From Fodinicola feengrottensis (GTDB lineage: Bacteria > Actinomycetota > Actinomycetes > Mycobacteriales > HKI-0501), in NCBI RefSeq assembly GCF_010993775.1, contig NZ_WOTO01000008.1, forward strand, positions 124,001 to 188,000: DNA of 64,000 nt. Direction: 5' to 3'. The position numbers were made by a program, and so were the translations under genes. The notes under the pieces were generated by a model that searched no databases, was not told the origin of the DNA, and saw only the letters and a program-made list of their open reading frames with translations. Positions 1-8,579 of the stretch are shown here, one piece after another. Positions within the stretch are counted from its first letter, which is position 1. Each line of letters starts with the position of its first letter.

Positions 1-198
1 GACGGTGTCTCGGATCGGGCTGAGCGCCGCCGGCGCCACCATGTGCAGGTAGCCCACCGACAGGACCGCCAGCAGGAGTGCGGCCACGCCAGCAAGCACC
101 GGGAACGCCGGGCTGACTGGCGCTCGTACGGCGGACTCACTCTGCTGCGCAGCCTTGCTGAGCGCGTACGAGTCGTTGAAGTCGCTGGTGACGGCCAT
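1..198 (-). CDS. DUF998-like membrane protein (N-terminal part, cut by window edge)
   Basis: Only the first 66 residues lie in the window; the gene runs off the left edge. The start is the ATG at 198. Residues 1-30 are polar, residues about 32-52 form a hydrophobic membrane segment (PVLAGVAALLLAVLSVGYLH), and the next residues read APAALSPIRDTV. That resembles the conserved loop after the first helix of DUF998 proteins (SPxxxTIS type). The family is a group of six-helix integral membrane proteins of unknown function. It is transcribed away from the kinase-like gene at 397. The family call rests on the helix plus the short loop only. Confidence 0.5.
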   Translation of the reverse strand, partial: MAVTSDFNDSYALSKAAQQSESAVRAPVSPAFPVLAGVAALLLAVLSVGYLHMVAPAALSPIRDTV

Positions 199-396
199 AC
201 CGAGAATCCTGGCCGGTCGGACCCCACGCTGTCGTGATCCGTTAGTCGCGACCTGACCCTATACATTGAGCGTAAGGGCCTATGTCTTAAGTACTACGGC
301 CAAATCCCTAGGGGAGCCTCAGGGGGGGGTTTTGGGCCCGGCCCTAATGTACGACCTTGAGCGCGGCGATGCCGCTGCCGCTGCGATAGTAATGCG

Positions 397-1275
397 ATGG
401 AGGGCGGCATAGATCTCGCGTATGTACGGGCACACGGCGGCACCTTGAGCCGGCTGATCGAGCACCAGCGGATCCGGATGACTCCGGTGCCTGGCGGTGA
501 TATCTGCGTGGCCCAACGACTGACTCTCGATGACGGAGCGGATCTTTTCGCCAAGACGCTGGAAAACGCGCCACCAGGCCTGTTCGCGGCCGAGGCCGCC
601 GGACTGCGCTGGCTGGCTGAGCCGCGGGCCGTACCGGTGCCGGAGGTGATCGCGGTGGCGGACGATTTGCTGGTACTTGAATGGATTCCGCCCGGCCGTC
701 CCACGGCCGAGTCCGCGGCCACGTTCGGGCGGCAGCTGGCCCAGTTGCATGCGGCCGGCGCGGACTCTTTCGGCGCACCGTGGCCCGGTTATGTCGGGTC
801 GCTGCCGGTGAGCAACGAACCAGCCGACGACTGGCCGACGTTCTATGCGCAGCGGCGGATCCAACCGGCGCTGCGGCTCGCCGTCGACCGGCACCGGATC
901 GGCCCGGCGGACGTGGCGTCAGTGGAGAAACTGCTCGACCGACTGGCCGAGGTGGCCGGACCGGCCGAGCCACCCGCCCGTATCCACGGCGACCTGTGGG
1001 CCGGCAACGTCCACTGTGGACAGGACGGCACCATCTGGCTGATCGACCCGGCAGCGTACGGCGGCCACCGCGAAACCGATCTCGCCATGCTGACGCTTTT
1101 CAGCCCGCCGCACCTGGACCGCGTCCTTTCCGCGTACGCGGAACAGCGCCCGCTGGCCGACGGCTGGCGGGATCGGCTGGCGCTGCACCAGATTCACCCG
1201 CTGGTCGTGCACGCGGCGCTTTTCGGGGGTGGGTACGGTGCTCGGGCAGGGGAGCACGCCCGCCTGTATCTGTAG
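397..1275 (+). CDS. fructosamine kinase family protein (protein deglycation)
   Basis: Intact 292-residue protein. The family phosphorylates ketoamine adducts on proteins or small molecules so that they fall off, and shares the aminoglycoside phosphotransferase fold. Visible features are the glycine-containing N-lobe with PGGDI (about residue 33), the catalytic HGDLWAGN loop (about residue 198), and the metal-binding [16 protein letters not shown] segment (about residue 217), where fructosamine kinases typically have DPAxYYGxREaDLA. The length matches bacterial members. The ATG at 397 has no convincing Shine-Dalgarno, so the start is a best guess. Divergent from the DUF998 gene with about 200 bp between them; 13 bp ahead of ung on the same strand. 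Confidence 0.85.
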   Translation: MEGGIDLAYVRAHGGTLSRLIEHQRIRMTPVPGGDICVAQRLTLDDGADLFAKTLENAPPGLFAAEAAGLRWLAEPRAVPVPEVIAVADDLLVLEWIPPGRPTAESAATFGRQLAQLHAAGADSFGAPWPGYVGSLPVSNEPADDWPTFYAQRRIQPALRLAVDRHRIGPADVASVEKLLDRLAEVAGPAEPPARIHGDLWAGNVHCGQDGTIWLIDPAAYGGHRETDLAMLTLFSPPHLDRVLSAYAEQRPLADGWRDRLALHQIHPLVVHAALFGGGYGARAGEHARLYL

Positions 1276-1288
1276 ACGGAGGCTTGGA

Positions 1289-1980
1289 ATGGACGAGGCA
1301 GCGCGCAAGAACCTGGGCGACATTCTGGACCCGGGCTGGGCCAAGGCGCTGGACCCGGTGGCCGACCGGATCACCGCGATGGGCGACTTCCTGCGCGCCG
1401 AGATCGCCGCTGGTCGGCAATATCTGCCCGCCGGCAAGCACGTTCTTCGCGCGTTCACGCAGCCCTTCGACGACGTACGCGTGCTGATCGTCGGCCAGGA
1501 CCCGACCCGTACCCGACCCCCGGCCACGCCATCGGCCTGAGTTTCTCGGTGGCCCCGGACGTACGCCCGATCCCGCGCAGCCTGCAGAACATCTACCGCG
1601 AATACGGCGAGGACCTGGAGCTGCCGCGGCCGTCCAACGGCGACCTGTCTCCCTGGGCCGACCACGGCGTCCTGCTGCTCAACCGGTCGCTCACGGTCGC
1701 ACCCGGCGACTCCGGCTCGCACCGCGGCAAAGGCTGGGAAGAAGTCACCGAGCAGGCCATCCGGGCGCTCGCCGGCCGCGGCCGGCCGATGGTCGCGATC
1801 CTGTGGGGCCGCGACGCCCGCAACCTGCGCCCACTGATGCCCGGTGTGCCCTGCGTCGAGTCCGCCCACCCGTCCCCGATGTCCGCCGACCGCGGCTTCT
1901 TCGGCTCCCGCCCGTTCTCCCGCGCGAACGCCATGCTGGCCGAACAGGGCAGCGAGCCAGTGGACTGGCGGCTGCCCTAA
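1289..1980 (+). CDS. ung: uracil-DNA glycosylase, family 1 (frame broken in the active-site motif)
   Basis: Base-excision repair enzyme that removes uracil from DNA. The N-terminal part starts [13 protein letters not shown] at 1289 and reads to VLIVGQDP. Then a direct 5-bp repeat (acccg acccg, about 1502-1512) shifts the frame. Removing one copy restores [17 protein letters not shown], the water-activating motif of family 1. The rest continues in frame to 1980 with the DNA-loop motif [18 protein letters not shown]. Total length about 229 residues fits the family. Either a true inactivating mutation or a sequence error; given the many breaks in essential genes elsewhere in the window, I favour error. 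Confidence 0.85.
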
Positions 1981-2019
1981 TGGGCTCGACTTTTCTCGCT
2001 CACCCCCGCCCACATGACC

Positions 2020-2197
2020 GGTACGGCGCGAAACTGTCGTACCCCTCCGGCAGATTTGCCCCCACCCAGTGACGGGTGGGGGGGGGGTTCGAGGACCAAT
2101 ATTCAACTAAAAATTACAGTTTTCCTCTCGACCCACCCCCCGCCCGTTCAAAGGGAGGGGGAAAGAAAAACAGACACCTACGACAATTTCGCGCACC
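2020..2197. mobile_element. MITE-like element, family 1, copy 1 (older, degenerate ends)
   Basis: About 178 bp, closely similar to the copies at 7685 and 10358. The left end reads ggtacggcgcgaaactgtcg and the right end cgacaatttcgcgcacca, so the terminal inverted repeats are more decayed than in the other copies. Internally it holds two G/C-rich hairpins, one around CCCCCACCC/GGGTGGGGG and one around CCCGCCC/GGGAGGGGG, with an A-rich stretch (gaaagaaaaacagaca) near the right end. No reading frame of its own. It sits between the ends of convergent ung and mftF. Confidence 0.8.
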
Positions 2198-2212
2198 ATC
2201 GGCGTGTCGGGG

Positions 2213-3667
2213 TTAGCGGCGCGGCGGGCGGGTGACCTTGGTGAAGTCGGGGCGCAGCGGGGCGAAGGTGCGGTGCCGCGCGGCCCCTACCCACAGCCCG
2301 GTGCCATATGCGAGATCGTCCAGGCGCCGGGCCAGCACATATCGGACCGGGTCCAGCGGTGGGCGGTCCCGGATCCACGCGGCGACGCCCTCGCCGACCG
2401 CCACCGCCAGCGCGATCCGCCGGGCCCGGCGCGACACCAGGGCGGCGGCCAGCGTGACTGGCCACGCGTGCCGGGTGAGCAGCGAGGCCACCTGCCAGCC
2501 GCTGGCGAGGGTGCCACCGCGGACGAGGCTGTACGCGGTGGAGCCGGCGTCCTCCAGAGCCGGCACGTCCTCGCGCAGCCGGACGGCGAACTTGCTGGCG
2601 GCGACCGCGGTGACGCCGAGCGCGGCCACCATGGCCCGCCAGTCGCCAGTCAGGGCCAGCGCCCACGCGCCCGCTGACCAGCGGTCCATCACCAGCGGCG
2701 CGACCGCGGATCCGTGTCGCAGAGCCAAAGGCGCGGCCCCGGTGCCGTAGTAGGCACGCGTGCGCAGCCACTCGACCGGCTGGGTGCGGTGCTCGTGCGC
2801 GACCTGCGCGGCCGGCTCGTAGCGGACCCGCCAGCCGGACTCGACCAGCCGCCACACCAGGTCGACGTCCTCGGCGACCCGCATGGTCTCGTCGAAGCCG
2901 GCGCCGAAGGCATCGCGTCGTACCACCAGGGCAGCACTCGGGACGTACGGCACCCGACTGCGGGGAAACACCGACCGACGCCTCGGCCGGGCCGCGATCC
3001 AGCGAACCAGCGACCCGCTCGTAGCGGTCCAACCACGACTCGCCGCCCATCGGCACGATGCGCGCGCCGCCGCCGCGACCAACGGGTCGGCGAAATGCGC
3101 CAGCAGCGGCTCCAGCCAGCCGGCGAGCGGAGCGCAGTCAGAGTCCAGAAACGCGACCAGTCTGGTCTCCGCGCTCAGAAACCCGGCATTTCGGGCCGCG
3201 GACGGGCCCTTCGACGTCCGGTGCCGGACCAGCCGGGCGCCATGCGTACGAGCGATCCGGGCAATCGCCAGCTGGTCGCGTGACCCGTCGTCGACGACCA
3301 CCAGCTCCGGAGCGGGAGTCACCGTCGCCCGTACCTGGGTCAGCAACCGATCCACCCCGGCCGGACGGTCCTTGACCGGTACGACGACAGTGATTCGCTC
3401 CGGCTCGGCCGGCGCCGGCCGCGGATGGGCCACCCCGGTGGCCAGCAACCGGTCCGCGAGCCGCGCCGAAAGGTCATCGCTGACAACAAAAGCCCCGTCG
3501 GCCAGGATGCCGGCGGCGGTCCGTGACAGGGTCAGGATCCGCAGTGGCATACCACCGATCAGCACCCGGCCGCCAGGCTGCACCCGCACTCCGGGGTCGA
3601 GCTGGATCGCGAAACCCTTCGGCAGCCGGACCGCCTCGGGTGCGGCGCCCACTCCCGGCCGGCTCAT
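2213..3667 (-). CDS. mftF: mycofactocin glycosyltransferase MftF
   Basis: Family 2 glycosyltransferase that decorates premycofactocin with oligoglucose. Starts ATG at 3667, overlapping the stop of the upstream SDR (ATGA). The N-terminus (RLPKGFAIQLDPGVRV) is followed by the GT-A core: ITVVVPVKDRPAGVDRLL, VVVDDGSRD, GPSAARNAGF, FLDSDCAP (the DxD-type motif) and a downstream EDVDLVWRL acid pair. About 484 residues, as expected. Two compensating indels near 3065 and 2960 put ~35 residues out of frame; the alternative frame there reads PMGGESWLDRYERVAGSLDRG, the sensible sequence. Last gene of the mftE-SDR-mftF run. Confidence 0.9.
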   Translation of the reverse strand: MSRPGVGAAPEAVRLPKGFAIQLDPGVRVQPGGRVLIGGMPLRILTLSRTAAGILADGAFVVSDDLSARLADRLLATGVAHPRPAPAEPERITVVVPVKDRPAGVDRLLTQVRATVTPAPELVVVDDGSRDQLAIARIARTHGARLVRHRTSKGPSAARNAGFLSAETRLVAFLDSDCAPLAGWLEPLLAHFADPLVAAAARASCRWAASRGWTATSGSLVRWIAARPRRRSVFPRSRVPYVPSAALVVRRDAFGAGFDETMRVAEDVDLVWRLVESGWRVRYEPAAQVAHEHRTQPVEWLRTRAYYGTGAAPLALRHGSAVAPLVMDRWSAGAWALALTGDWRAMVAALGVTAVAASKFAVRLREDVPALEDAGSTAYSLVRGGTLASGWQVASLLTRHAWPVTLAAALVSRRARRIALAVAVGEGVAAWIRDRPPLDPVRYVLARRLDDLAYGTGLWVGAARHRTFAPLRPDFTKVTRPPRR

Positions 3668-4458
3668 CCGATGAAGCCGCCATCGACGTGCAGGACACTC
3701 CCGGTGACCGCCGACGAGGCCGGCGAGCAGAGCCACGCCACCGCCGCCGCGACCTCGGCCGGTTCCAGAATCGGTCGGTCGGTGAGCTGGTGCGCGGCGA
3801 ACTCCTCGACCGAGCCGAGGTGATAGATCGCGGCGGTGGCGTCCAACATGTCCGTACGGGTGGACCCGGGCGCCACCGCGGACGCGAGCACTCCGGTGCC
3901 GCGCAGGTCGGCGGCCAGCCCGCGGATCAGGCCGACCACCGCGTGCTTGGCAGCGCAGTACGTGGCGAGTGGGTGCCACAGCCCGCGCTCGCTGGCCGCC
4001 GCCGACGCGATCGCGACGAACCGCCCGGACCGTGGCACCGGTCGCTCCAGCAGCGCCGGGATGGCGGCCCGCGCCAGGTTGTGAACGCCGCGTACGCCCA
4101 CGTCGAAGAGCGCGTCGTAGGTCGCGTCGGGCAGCTCCCACATCGGTACGCCACCGGCGAGCACCGCGGCGCCGGCGACGGCCGCGTCCAGTCCACCAAA
4201 CCTGGTCACGGCCTGGCTGACGACCGCGGCCAACGCCTGCGGATCGCGTACGTCCGCGACGACCGGCAACACGGCATCGCCGTACGGCTCGACGACCTCC
4301 TCGAGGTCATCGCGGCTCGCCATCGCATATGGCAGCGTCGGATTGTTGGCGCACACGTCGACGGCGACCACCGCCCAGCCGGACTTCGCGAGGTCATGCA
4401 CCACCGCCGCACCGATCCCGCGGGCCGCGCCAGTCACCACCGCCACCCGGGTCGTCAC
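3664..4458 (-). CDS. SDR oxidoreductase within the mycofactocin cluster
   Basis: Intact 264-residue short-chain dehydrogenase. Rossmann motif TGAARGIGAA near the N-terminus, AGAAVLAGG (the NNAG-equivalent), and catalytic Ser (VAIASAAAS), Tyr and Lys (YCAAKHAVV). The C-terminus VTGSVLHVDGGFIG is typical of classical SDRs. Start chosen as GTG 4458, two bases after the mftE stop; the stop overlaps the mftF start. Many SDRs encoded in mycofactocin loci keep their NAD bound and use mycofactocin as the external electron carrier. Whether this one does is inferred from position; it has a CANNPTLPYAM insertion after the second beta strand, as in the mycofactocin-coupled subfamily. Confidence 0.85.
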   Translation of the reverse strand: MTTRVAVVTGAARGIGAAVVHDLAKSGWAVVAVDVCANNPTLPYAMASRDDLEEVVEPYGDAVLPVVADVRDPQALAAVVSQAVTRFGGLDAAVAGAAVLAGGVPMWELPDATYDALFDVGVRGVHNLARAAIPALLERPVPRSGRFVAIASAAASERGLWHPLATYCAAKHAVVGLIRGLAADLRGTGVLASAVAPGSTRTDMLDATAAIYHLGSVEEFAAHQLTDRPILEPAEVAAAVAWLCSPASSAVTGSVLHVDGGFIG

Positions 4459-4459
4459 G

Positions 4460-5142
4460 TCAACTTCCCCCGCTCGTCGGGGGCGTCCACCGGCGAACCG
4501 CCTCCACCAGTCGAACGACCAGATCATCCAGCAGTTCCCGGCCTTCGGGCGCGCTGGCGCCGGTCGGGTCGCCCAACACCCCGTTCGGGCTGAGCGCCCG
4601 CACGCCGTGGGCACGCAGCTGCGGCATCAGCTCAGCGATCGGCGTGGTGTTGCCCGGCGCAGCCCCGGACCGCACCGCTGCCGGGTCGATGTGCAGCAAC
4701 AACGACGTTTCGGTGCGGCCAGCGTGTGCGTCGCCGGACGGCGTCACGCACGGCCACCAGGCGACATCGCGGCCCTCGTACCGCAGCAGCTGGACGGCTC
4801 CCACCAGCGCGCCGGCGTTGCCGCCATGGCCGTTGACCAGCACCAACCGGTCCGCCCAGCGGCACGCCGATCGGCCGTACTCGACCAGCAGCGCCCGCAA
4901 GGTGGCCGTACCGATCGAGATGGTGCCAGGGAAATCCTCGTGCTCGCCGCTCGCGCCGTAACCGACCGGCGGCGCGAGAGCAGGCCGTCGACCGACCCGG
5001 CGGCGGCATCCACGACCGCGGTGGCGACTCTCGTGTCGGTGTCCAACGGCAGGTGCGGGCCATGCTGTTCCAGCGAACCGACCGGCACCAACAGCAGGCC
5101 GGCCCGGTCGATTTCGTTCCACCGCAACGACTGCAACCTCAT
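4460..5142 (-). CDS. mftE: mycofactocin peptidase MftE (creatininase family)
   Basis: Zn/Fe-dependent amidohydrolase of the creatininase family that cleaves the MftC-modified MftA peptide and releases the C-terminal Val-Tyr derived core. Starts ATG at 5142. Visible: VPVGSLEQHGPHLPLDTDT (metal ligands E, H and D), VNGHGGNAGAL and GDAHAGRTETSLLLH. A frameshift near 4975 joins ...SVDGL to LAPPVGYGASGEHEDFPGTIS. Restored length about 226 residues. The stop is two bases upstream of the SDR start, so the two are translationally linked. In standard loci mftE follows mftD; here the upstream gene is an unrelated EamA transporter 200 bp away. Confidence 0.88.
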
Positions 5143-5342
5143 GAGTGATTTCCGTTGGTACGGACAAAAGACAGCGCTGCCATCCGGGACCCAGCTGGGT
5201 CGATGCCAGCCCACCAGACACCCTGTCGTACGACCGCCACCGCGACCCGATCCGTCACTCACGCCCCTCCGTCCAGTCAGACCTCCGACGCTATGGAGCC
5301 GGATCGTCACACGCAACCCACCTGGCGGTTGGGAAAGCGGTC

Positions 5343-6242
5343 TTACCGAGCTCGTTGGGTGAGGAAAACGCAGGCCAGGACGAGGAGGCCGATCACCAGG
5401 GCCAGCGGACCGACGGTCTCGTGCAGCAACAACACCGACCAACCGAGCGTCAGCACCGGTTGCAGCGCCTGCACCTGGCCGATTCGGGCGACTCCGCCGC
5501 GGGCGAGGCCGGCGTACCAGAAGAAGAAGCCGAGAAACATCGACGCCACAGTCACATAACCGAAGGCAAGCCAGCTGCCGGCCGTCGCTTGTTCGGTGCC
5601 ACCACGCGAGAAGACAACCGTCGCCACCGGCACTGTGACCGGCAACGAGATGAGCAATGCCCAGCAAATCGTTTGCGCGCCACCAAGATCCCGGGCCAGC
5701 GCGCCGCCCTCGGCATATCCGAGTCCACATAGGACGACCGCGGCGAGCAGCCAGAGGTCCGGCAGCGCGAGGCCGCCGCCGAATCCGCCGGACACCCCGA
5801 CAAACACCAGCACGGCAAGGAAACTCGCGCTGGCCGCCAGCCAGAACCGTACCGATGGGCGCTCCCCGCCGCGGACGACCGCGAAAACCGCCGTCGCGGC
5901 TGGCAACGCGGCGATCACGATGGCGCCGTGCGACGCGGTCTCCTGGGTGAGCGCGATCGAGGTGAGCAGCGGAAACCCGACCACCACCACCCCGATCGCG
6001 ACGACGACCAGCCGGCCGAGTTGAGCGGCGCTGGGCCAGCGGGCACGGGTGGCGGTCAGGTAGCCGGCGGCTAGTACGCCCGCGCCGGCGGCCCGCCCAA
6101 AGGCCACGAACCACGGGTCCAGGCCGACGACTGCCAGCCGGGTGGCCGGCAGGGAGAAGCTGAACAGCACCACTCCGAGAGCGCCGAGGAACAGTCCAGC
6201 CGTTACTCGACTGGGAGCAGTAACGTTATCCTTCACCGTCAT
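5343..6242 (-). CDS. EamA/DMT-superfamily transporter
   Basis: Intact ~299-residue integral membrane protein with ten hydrophobic segments in two repeated halves, the layout of EamA (drug/metabolite) exporters. Substrate unknown. The ATG at 6242 overlaps the ATG of the divergent MocR gene at 6241 by two bases, so the two genes share one very short control region. MocR regulators are commonly divergent from a transporter or enzyme they control, which makes this gene the likely target. Separated from mftE by about 200 bp in which I see no gene. Confidence 0.85.
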   Translation of the reverse strand: MTVKDNVTAPSRVTAGLFLGALGVVLFSFSLPATRLAVVGLDPWFVAFGRAAGAGVLAAGYLTATRARWPSAAQLGRLVVVAIGVVVVGFPLLTSIALTQETASHGAIVIAALPAATAVFAVVRGGERPSVRFWLAASASFLAVLVFVGVSGGFGGGLALPDLWLLAAVVLCGLGYAEGGALARDLGGAQTICWALLISLPVTVPVATVVFSRGGTEQATAGSWLAFGYVTVASMFLGFFFWYAGLARGGVARIGQVQALQPVLTLGWSVLLLHETVGPLALVIGLLVLACVFLTQRAR

Positions 6243-6250
6243 GGATAACG
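6224..6250. promoter_or_regulatory. palindromic operator candidate between EamA and MocR genes
   Basis: Perfect inverted repeat CGTTATCC-N11-GGATAACG, with a third ATAACG immediately to the right. It covers the start codons of both divergent genes, so transcripts would be leaderless or the true starts lie further inside. GntR-type winged-helix regulators bind such palindromes; assignment to the adjacent MocR protein is inference. Confidence 0.55.
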
Positions 6251-7633
6251 ATAACGCTGAGGCCGCCGTTATCCGCGCGATGCGCGTCACACTCGCCGCG
6301 GCGCAGCCTGGCGAGCGGTTGCCGTCCGTACGCTCCCTCATGGCGCGGTTGCGGGTCTCGCCAGTCACCGTCCAACACGCGATGCGACGGTTGGCCGCCG
6401 AGGGCGCCATCGAGGTCCGCCCTGGTCAGGGCACATTCGCCGCCCCAGCGGCGACCGTACCGGAAAGCCCGGACCTGCGGTGGCAGTCGGTCGCTCTCGG
6501 CCCGCGCGCGGACGGCGACGAAGCCCTGCCCGACCTGCTCGCCGTGCCGCCACTGGACACCATCGCGCTGTCCGGCGGCTATCTGGACCCGGCGCTGCAA
6601 CCGATCGCGGCGCTCGGAGCCGCGCTGGGCCGGGCGGCCCGGCGACCCGCTTCTGGGGGCGCGCGGGCGGTCGGACGTGCCGGACGACCTGCGCGGCTGG
6701 TTCGCCCGGCAGGCCGGCGGCGCCTTCCAACCCGGCGACGTCGTCGTCTGCCCGGGCGGCCAAGCAGCGCTGTCGACCGCCTTCCGGGCACTCGCGAGGC
6801 CCGGAGACACCGTGCTGGTGGAATCGCCGACGTATTTGGGCGCGATCGCGGTCGCCCGCAGCGCCGGCATGCGAGTGGTCCCGGTTCCAGCGGACGCCGA
6901 CGGCGTACGGCCGGACCTGCTCGCCGACGCCTTCGAGCGGACCGGATCACGGCTGTTCTACTGCCAGCCGCTGTACGCCAACCCGCACGGCGGCGTTTTG
7001 TCAGTGCGGCGCCGCGGCCTGGTACTGGACATCGTCGCCGCGGCCGGCGCCTTCCTGCTGGAGGACGACTGGGCTCGTGACCTGGCCATCGACGGCACCC
7101 CGGCACTGCCGTTGGCCAGCGAGGACGTGCACGGACACGTCGTCTACCTGCGGTCGCTGACCAAGTCGGCCGCCCCGGGCCTACGAATCGCCGGCATCGC
7201 CGCCCGCGGCGCGGCCGGTGCCCGGCTGCGGACCGCTTGCGTACGCGACGACCTCTTCGTTTCCGGTCCTTTGCTGGAGGCTTCGATGGATTTCCTGTCG
7301 TCGCCGGCCTTCCAGCGGCACCTCCGCGCACTGCGCCCGGCCCTGGCCGCCCGCCGAGAGGCGATGGTCGCCGGCCTGCGGGCGCACCTGCCGTCCTTGA
7401 CACCCGCCGTCGTACCCGCCGGTGGCCTGCACTTATGGACCCGACTTCCGGACAACCTCGACGACCGGTCGGTGGTCGCCGCGGCCGCCCGCCAAGGCGT
7501 CGCCGTGCACGCCGGCCGGCCCTGGTACGTGGACGACCCGCCTGCCCCACACCTGCGACTGACCTTCGGCTCAGCCGCACCGGCGGTCGTGTCCGAAGGC
7601 GTCCGCAGACTCGCCGTCGCCATCCACGGCTGA
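6241..7633 (+). CDS. MocR-type regulator (GntR HTH fused to aminotransferase-like domain)
   Basis: Residues about 10-65 form a GntR winged helix (LPSVRSLMARLRVSPVTVQHAMRRLAAEGAIEVRPGQGTF split over two adjacent blocks), followed by a fold-type I aminotransferase-like domain. The latter shows VCPGGQAALSTAFRALARPGD, YCQPLYANPHGG (the N-P motif), LEDDWARDL and the PLP-lysine region SLTKSAAPGLR. Such proteins sense PLP or an amine substrate. A frameshift near 6640 splits the two domains; joined length about 463 residues. The C-terminal HLRLTFGSA is typical. Next to an EamA exporter, its likely target. Confidence 0.87.
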
Positions 7634-7684
7634 GGGGTTCCCGTAGGCCTGCCGAGTGGCACTGAATCGGCCAACTCTTCATAG

Positions 7685-7868
7685 GGTGCGGCGCGAAACT
7701 GTCGTACCCCTCCGGCAAATTTGCCCCCACCCAGTGACGGGTGGGGGGCGGGTTCGAGGACCAACGTTCAAATAAAAATCAAGGTCCACCTCTCAACCCA
7801 CCCCCCGCCCGTTCAAAGGGAGGGGGGGGAAAGAAAAACAGACACCTACGACAATTTCGCGCCGCACC
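7685..7868. mobile_element. MITE-like element, family 1, copy 2
   Basis: About 184 bp with ~20-22 bp terminal inverted repeats: the left end begins GGTGCGGCGCGAAACTG and the right end finishes with the complement, one or two mismatches. The interior repeats the two G/C hairpins and the A-rich block seen in copies 1 and 3. No target-site duplication is obvious. Lies between the ends of the MocR and TetR genes, which converge. Confidence 0.88.
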
Positions 7869-7940
7869 TGCCGTTTCTCCGGTGATTTGGTGCCGAATAG
7901 GGCCTCTGCTGACCGAACTGTCACGGTCGCCTGAACGGCG

Positions 7941-8579
7941 TCACTCCGCTTGCGGATCCCGCCGCCTCGGAACGGTGGCCGTCGGGTCGGCCCGATAGCC
8001 GAGTTGGTGCAGCAGCACCGCGCGCAGGTAGTCGCGCATCTGGTCCACGGTCACCTCGACCGGATTCACCATCAGCCGGTAGAAAAGCGTGCCGGCGACA
8101 GTGTCCTGGAAGAGCTCCGGATCGGTGTCGGCTGGCAGCCGGCCGGCGTCTCGCTCGCGTTTCCACCACGACGGCGAAAATCGCGCGGCGCGGCTCGATA
8201 TAGGCCTCCCAGTACGTTCCGAACAGCCGTGGATTGTCCGGCAGGGTGCCCCCAGCAGCCGGGCGAGCAGGTTTCGCGCGCCCGGCTGGGCCATCGCCAG
8301 TGCCCAGGCCTCGACCAGCTCCTCGACGGACAGGCTGGCGAGCTCGGCGAGTCGCGGCGCCGCGATCGTACGGGCCGTTTCCACCGCTTTGATGAGCAAC
8401 TCTTCCTTGTTCGCGAAGCGCCGGTAGACGGTCAGCCGCGCGACCCCGGCCCGCTTCGCGACCTGCTCGATGCTGGCGCCGTCGGCCCGCTCGATCAGCA
8501 GCTCCAGCGCCGCCTGCAGGATCGCCGTGTCGTTGTCCGGGTCGCGCGGCCGACCGCCGGCACGTTTGGCTTCGCTCAT
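7941..8579 (-). CDS. TetR family regulator
   Basis: About 212 residues. The N-terminal TetR HTH is clear: AILQAALELLIERADGASIEQ, then VAKRAGVARLTVYRRFANKE. The ATG at 8579 overlaps the stop of the upstream FAD monooxygenase (ATGA), so the two form an operon. Compensating indels near 8250 (a G5 run) and 8165 put about 28 residues out of frame; the other frame reads TLPDNPRLFGTYWEAYIEPRRA, a normal TetR ligand-domain stretch. Probably represses its own operon through the palindrome at 10121. It is not the usual MftR of mycofactocin loci as far as I can judge. Confidence 0.88.
   Translation of the reverse strand: MSEAKRAGGRPRDPDNDTAILQAALELLIERADGASIEQVAKRAGVARLTVYRRFANKEELLIKAVETARTIAAPRLAELASLSVEELVEAWALAMAQPGARNLLARLLGAPCRTIHGCSERTGRPISSRAARFSPSWWKRERDAGRLPADTDPELFQDTVAGTLFYRLMVNPVEVTVDQMRDYLRAVLLHQLGYRADPTATVPRRRDPQAE

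Noticed and set aside
43-237. Small plus-strand frame at the left edge
   Set aside because: Antisense to the DUF998-like N-terminus, which has a convincing membrane helix and family loop.
7685-7868. MITE family 1 as tRNA, CRISPR or riboswitch
   Set aside because: The GGTTCGAGG word looks like a T-loop, but no cloverleaf, acceptor stem or spaced repeats exist; the paired ends fit a MITE.
7941-8579. TetR protein as the mycofactocin regulator MftR
   Set aside because: It is the last gene of the monooxygenase operon, far from mftA, and its operator candidate lies at the monooxygenase promoter.
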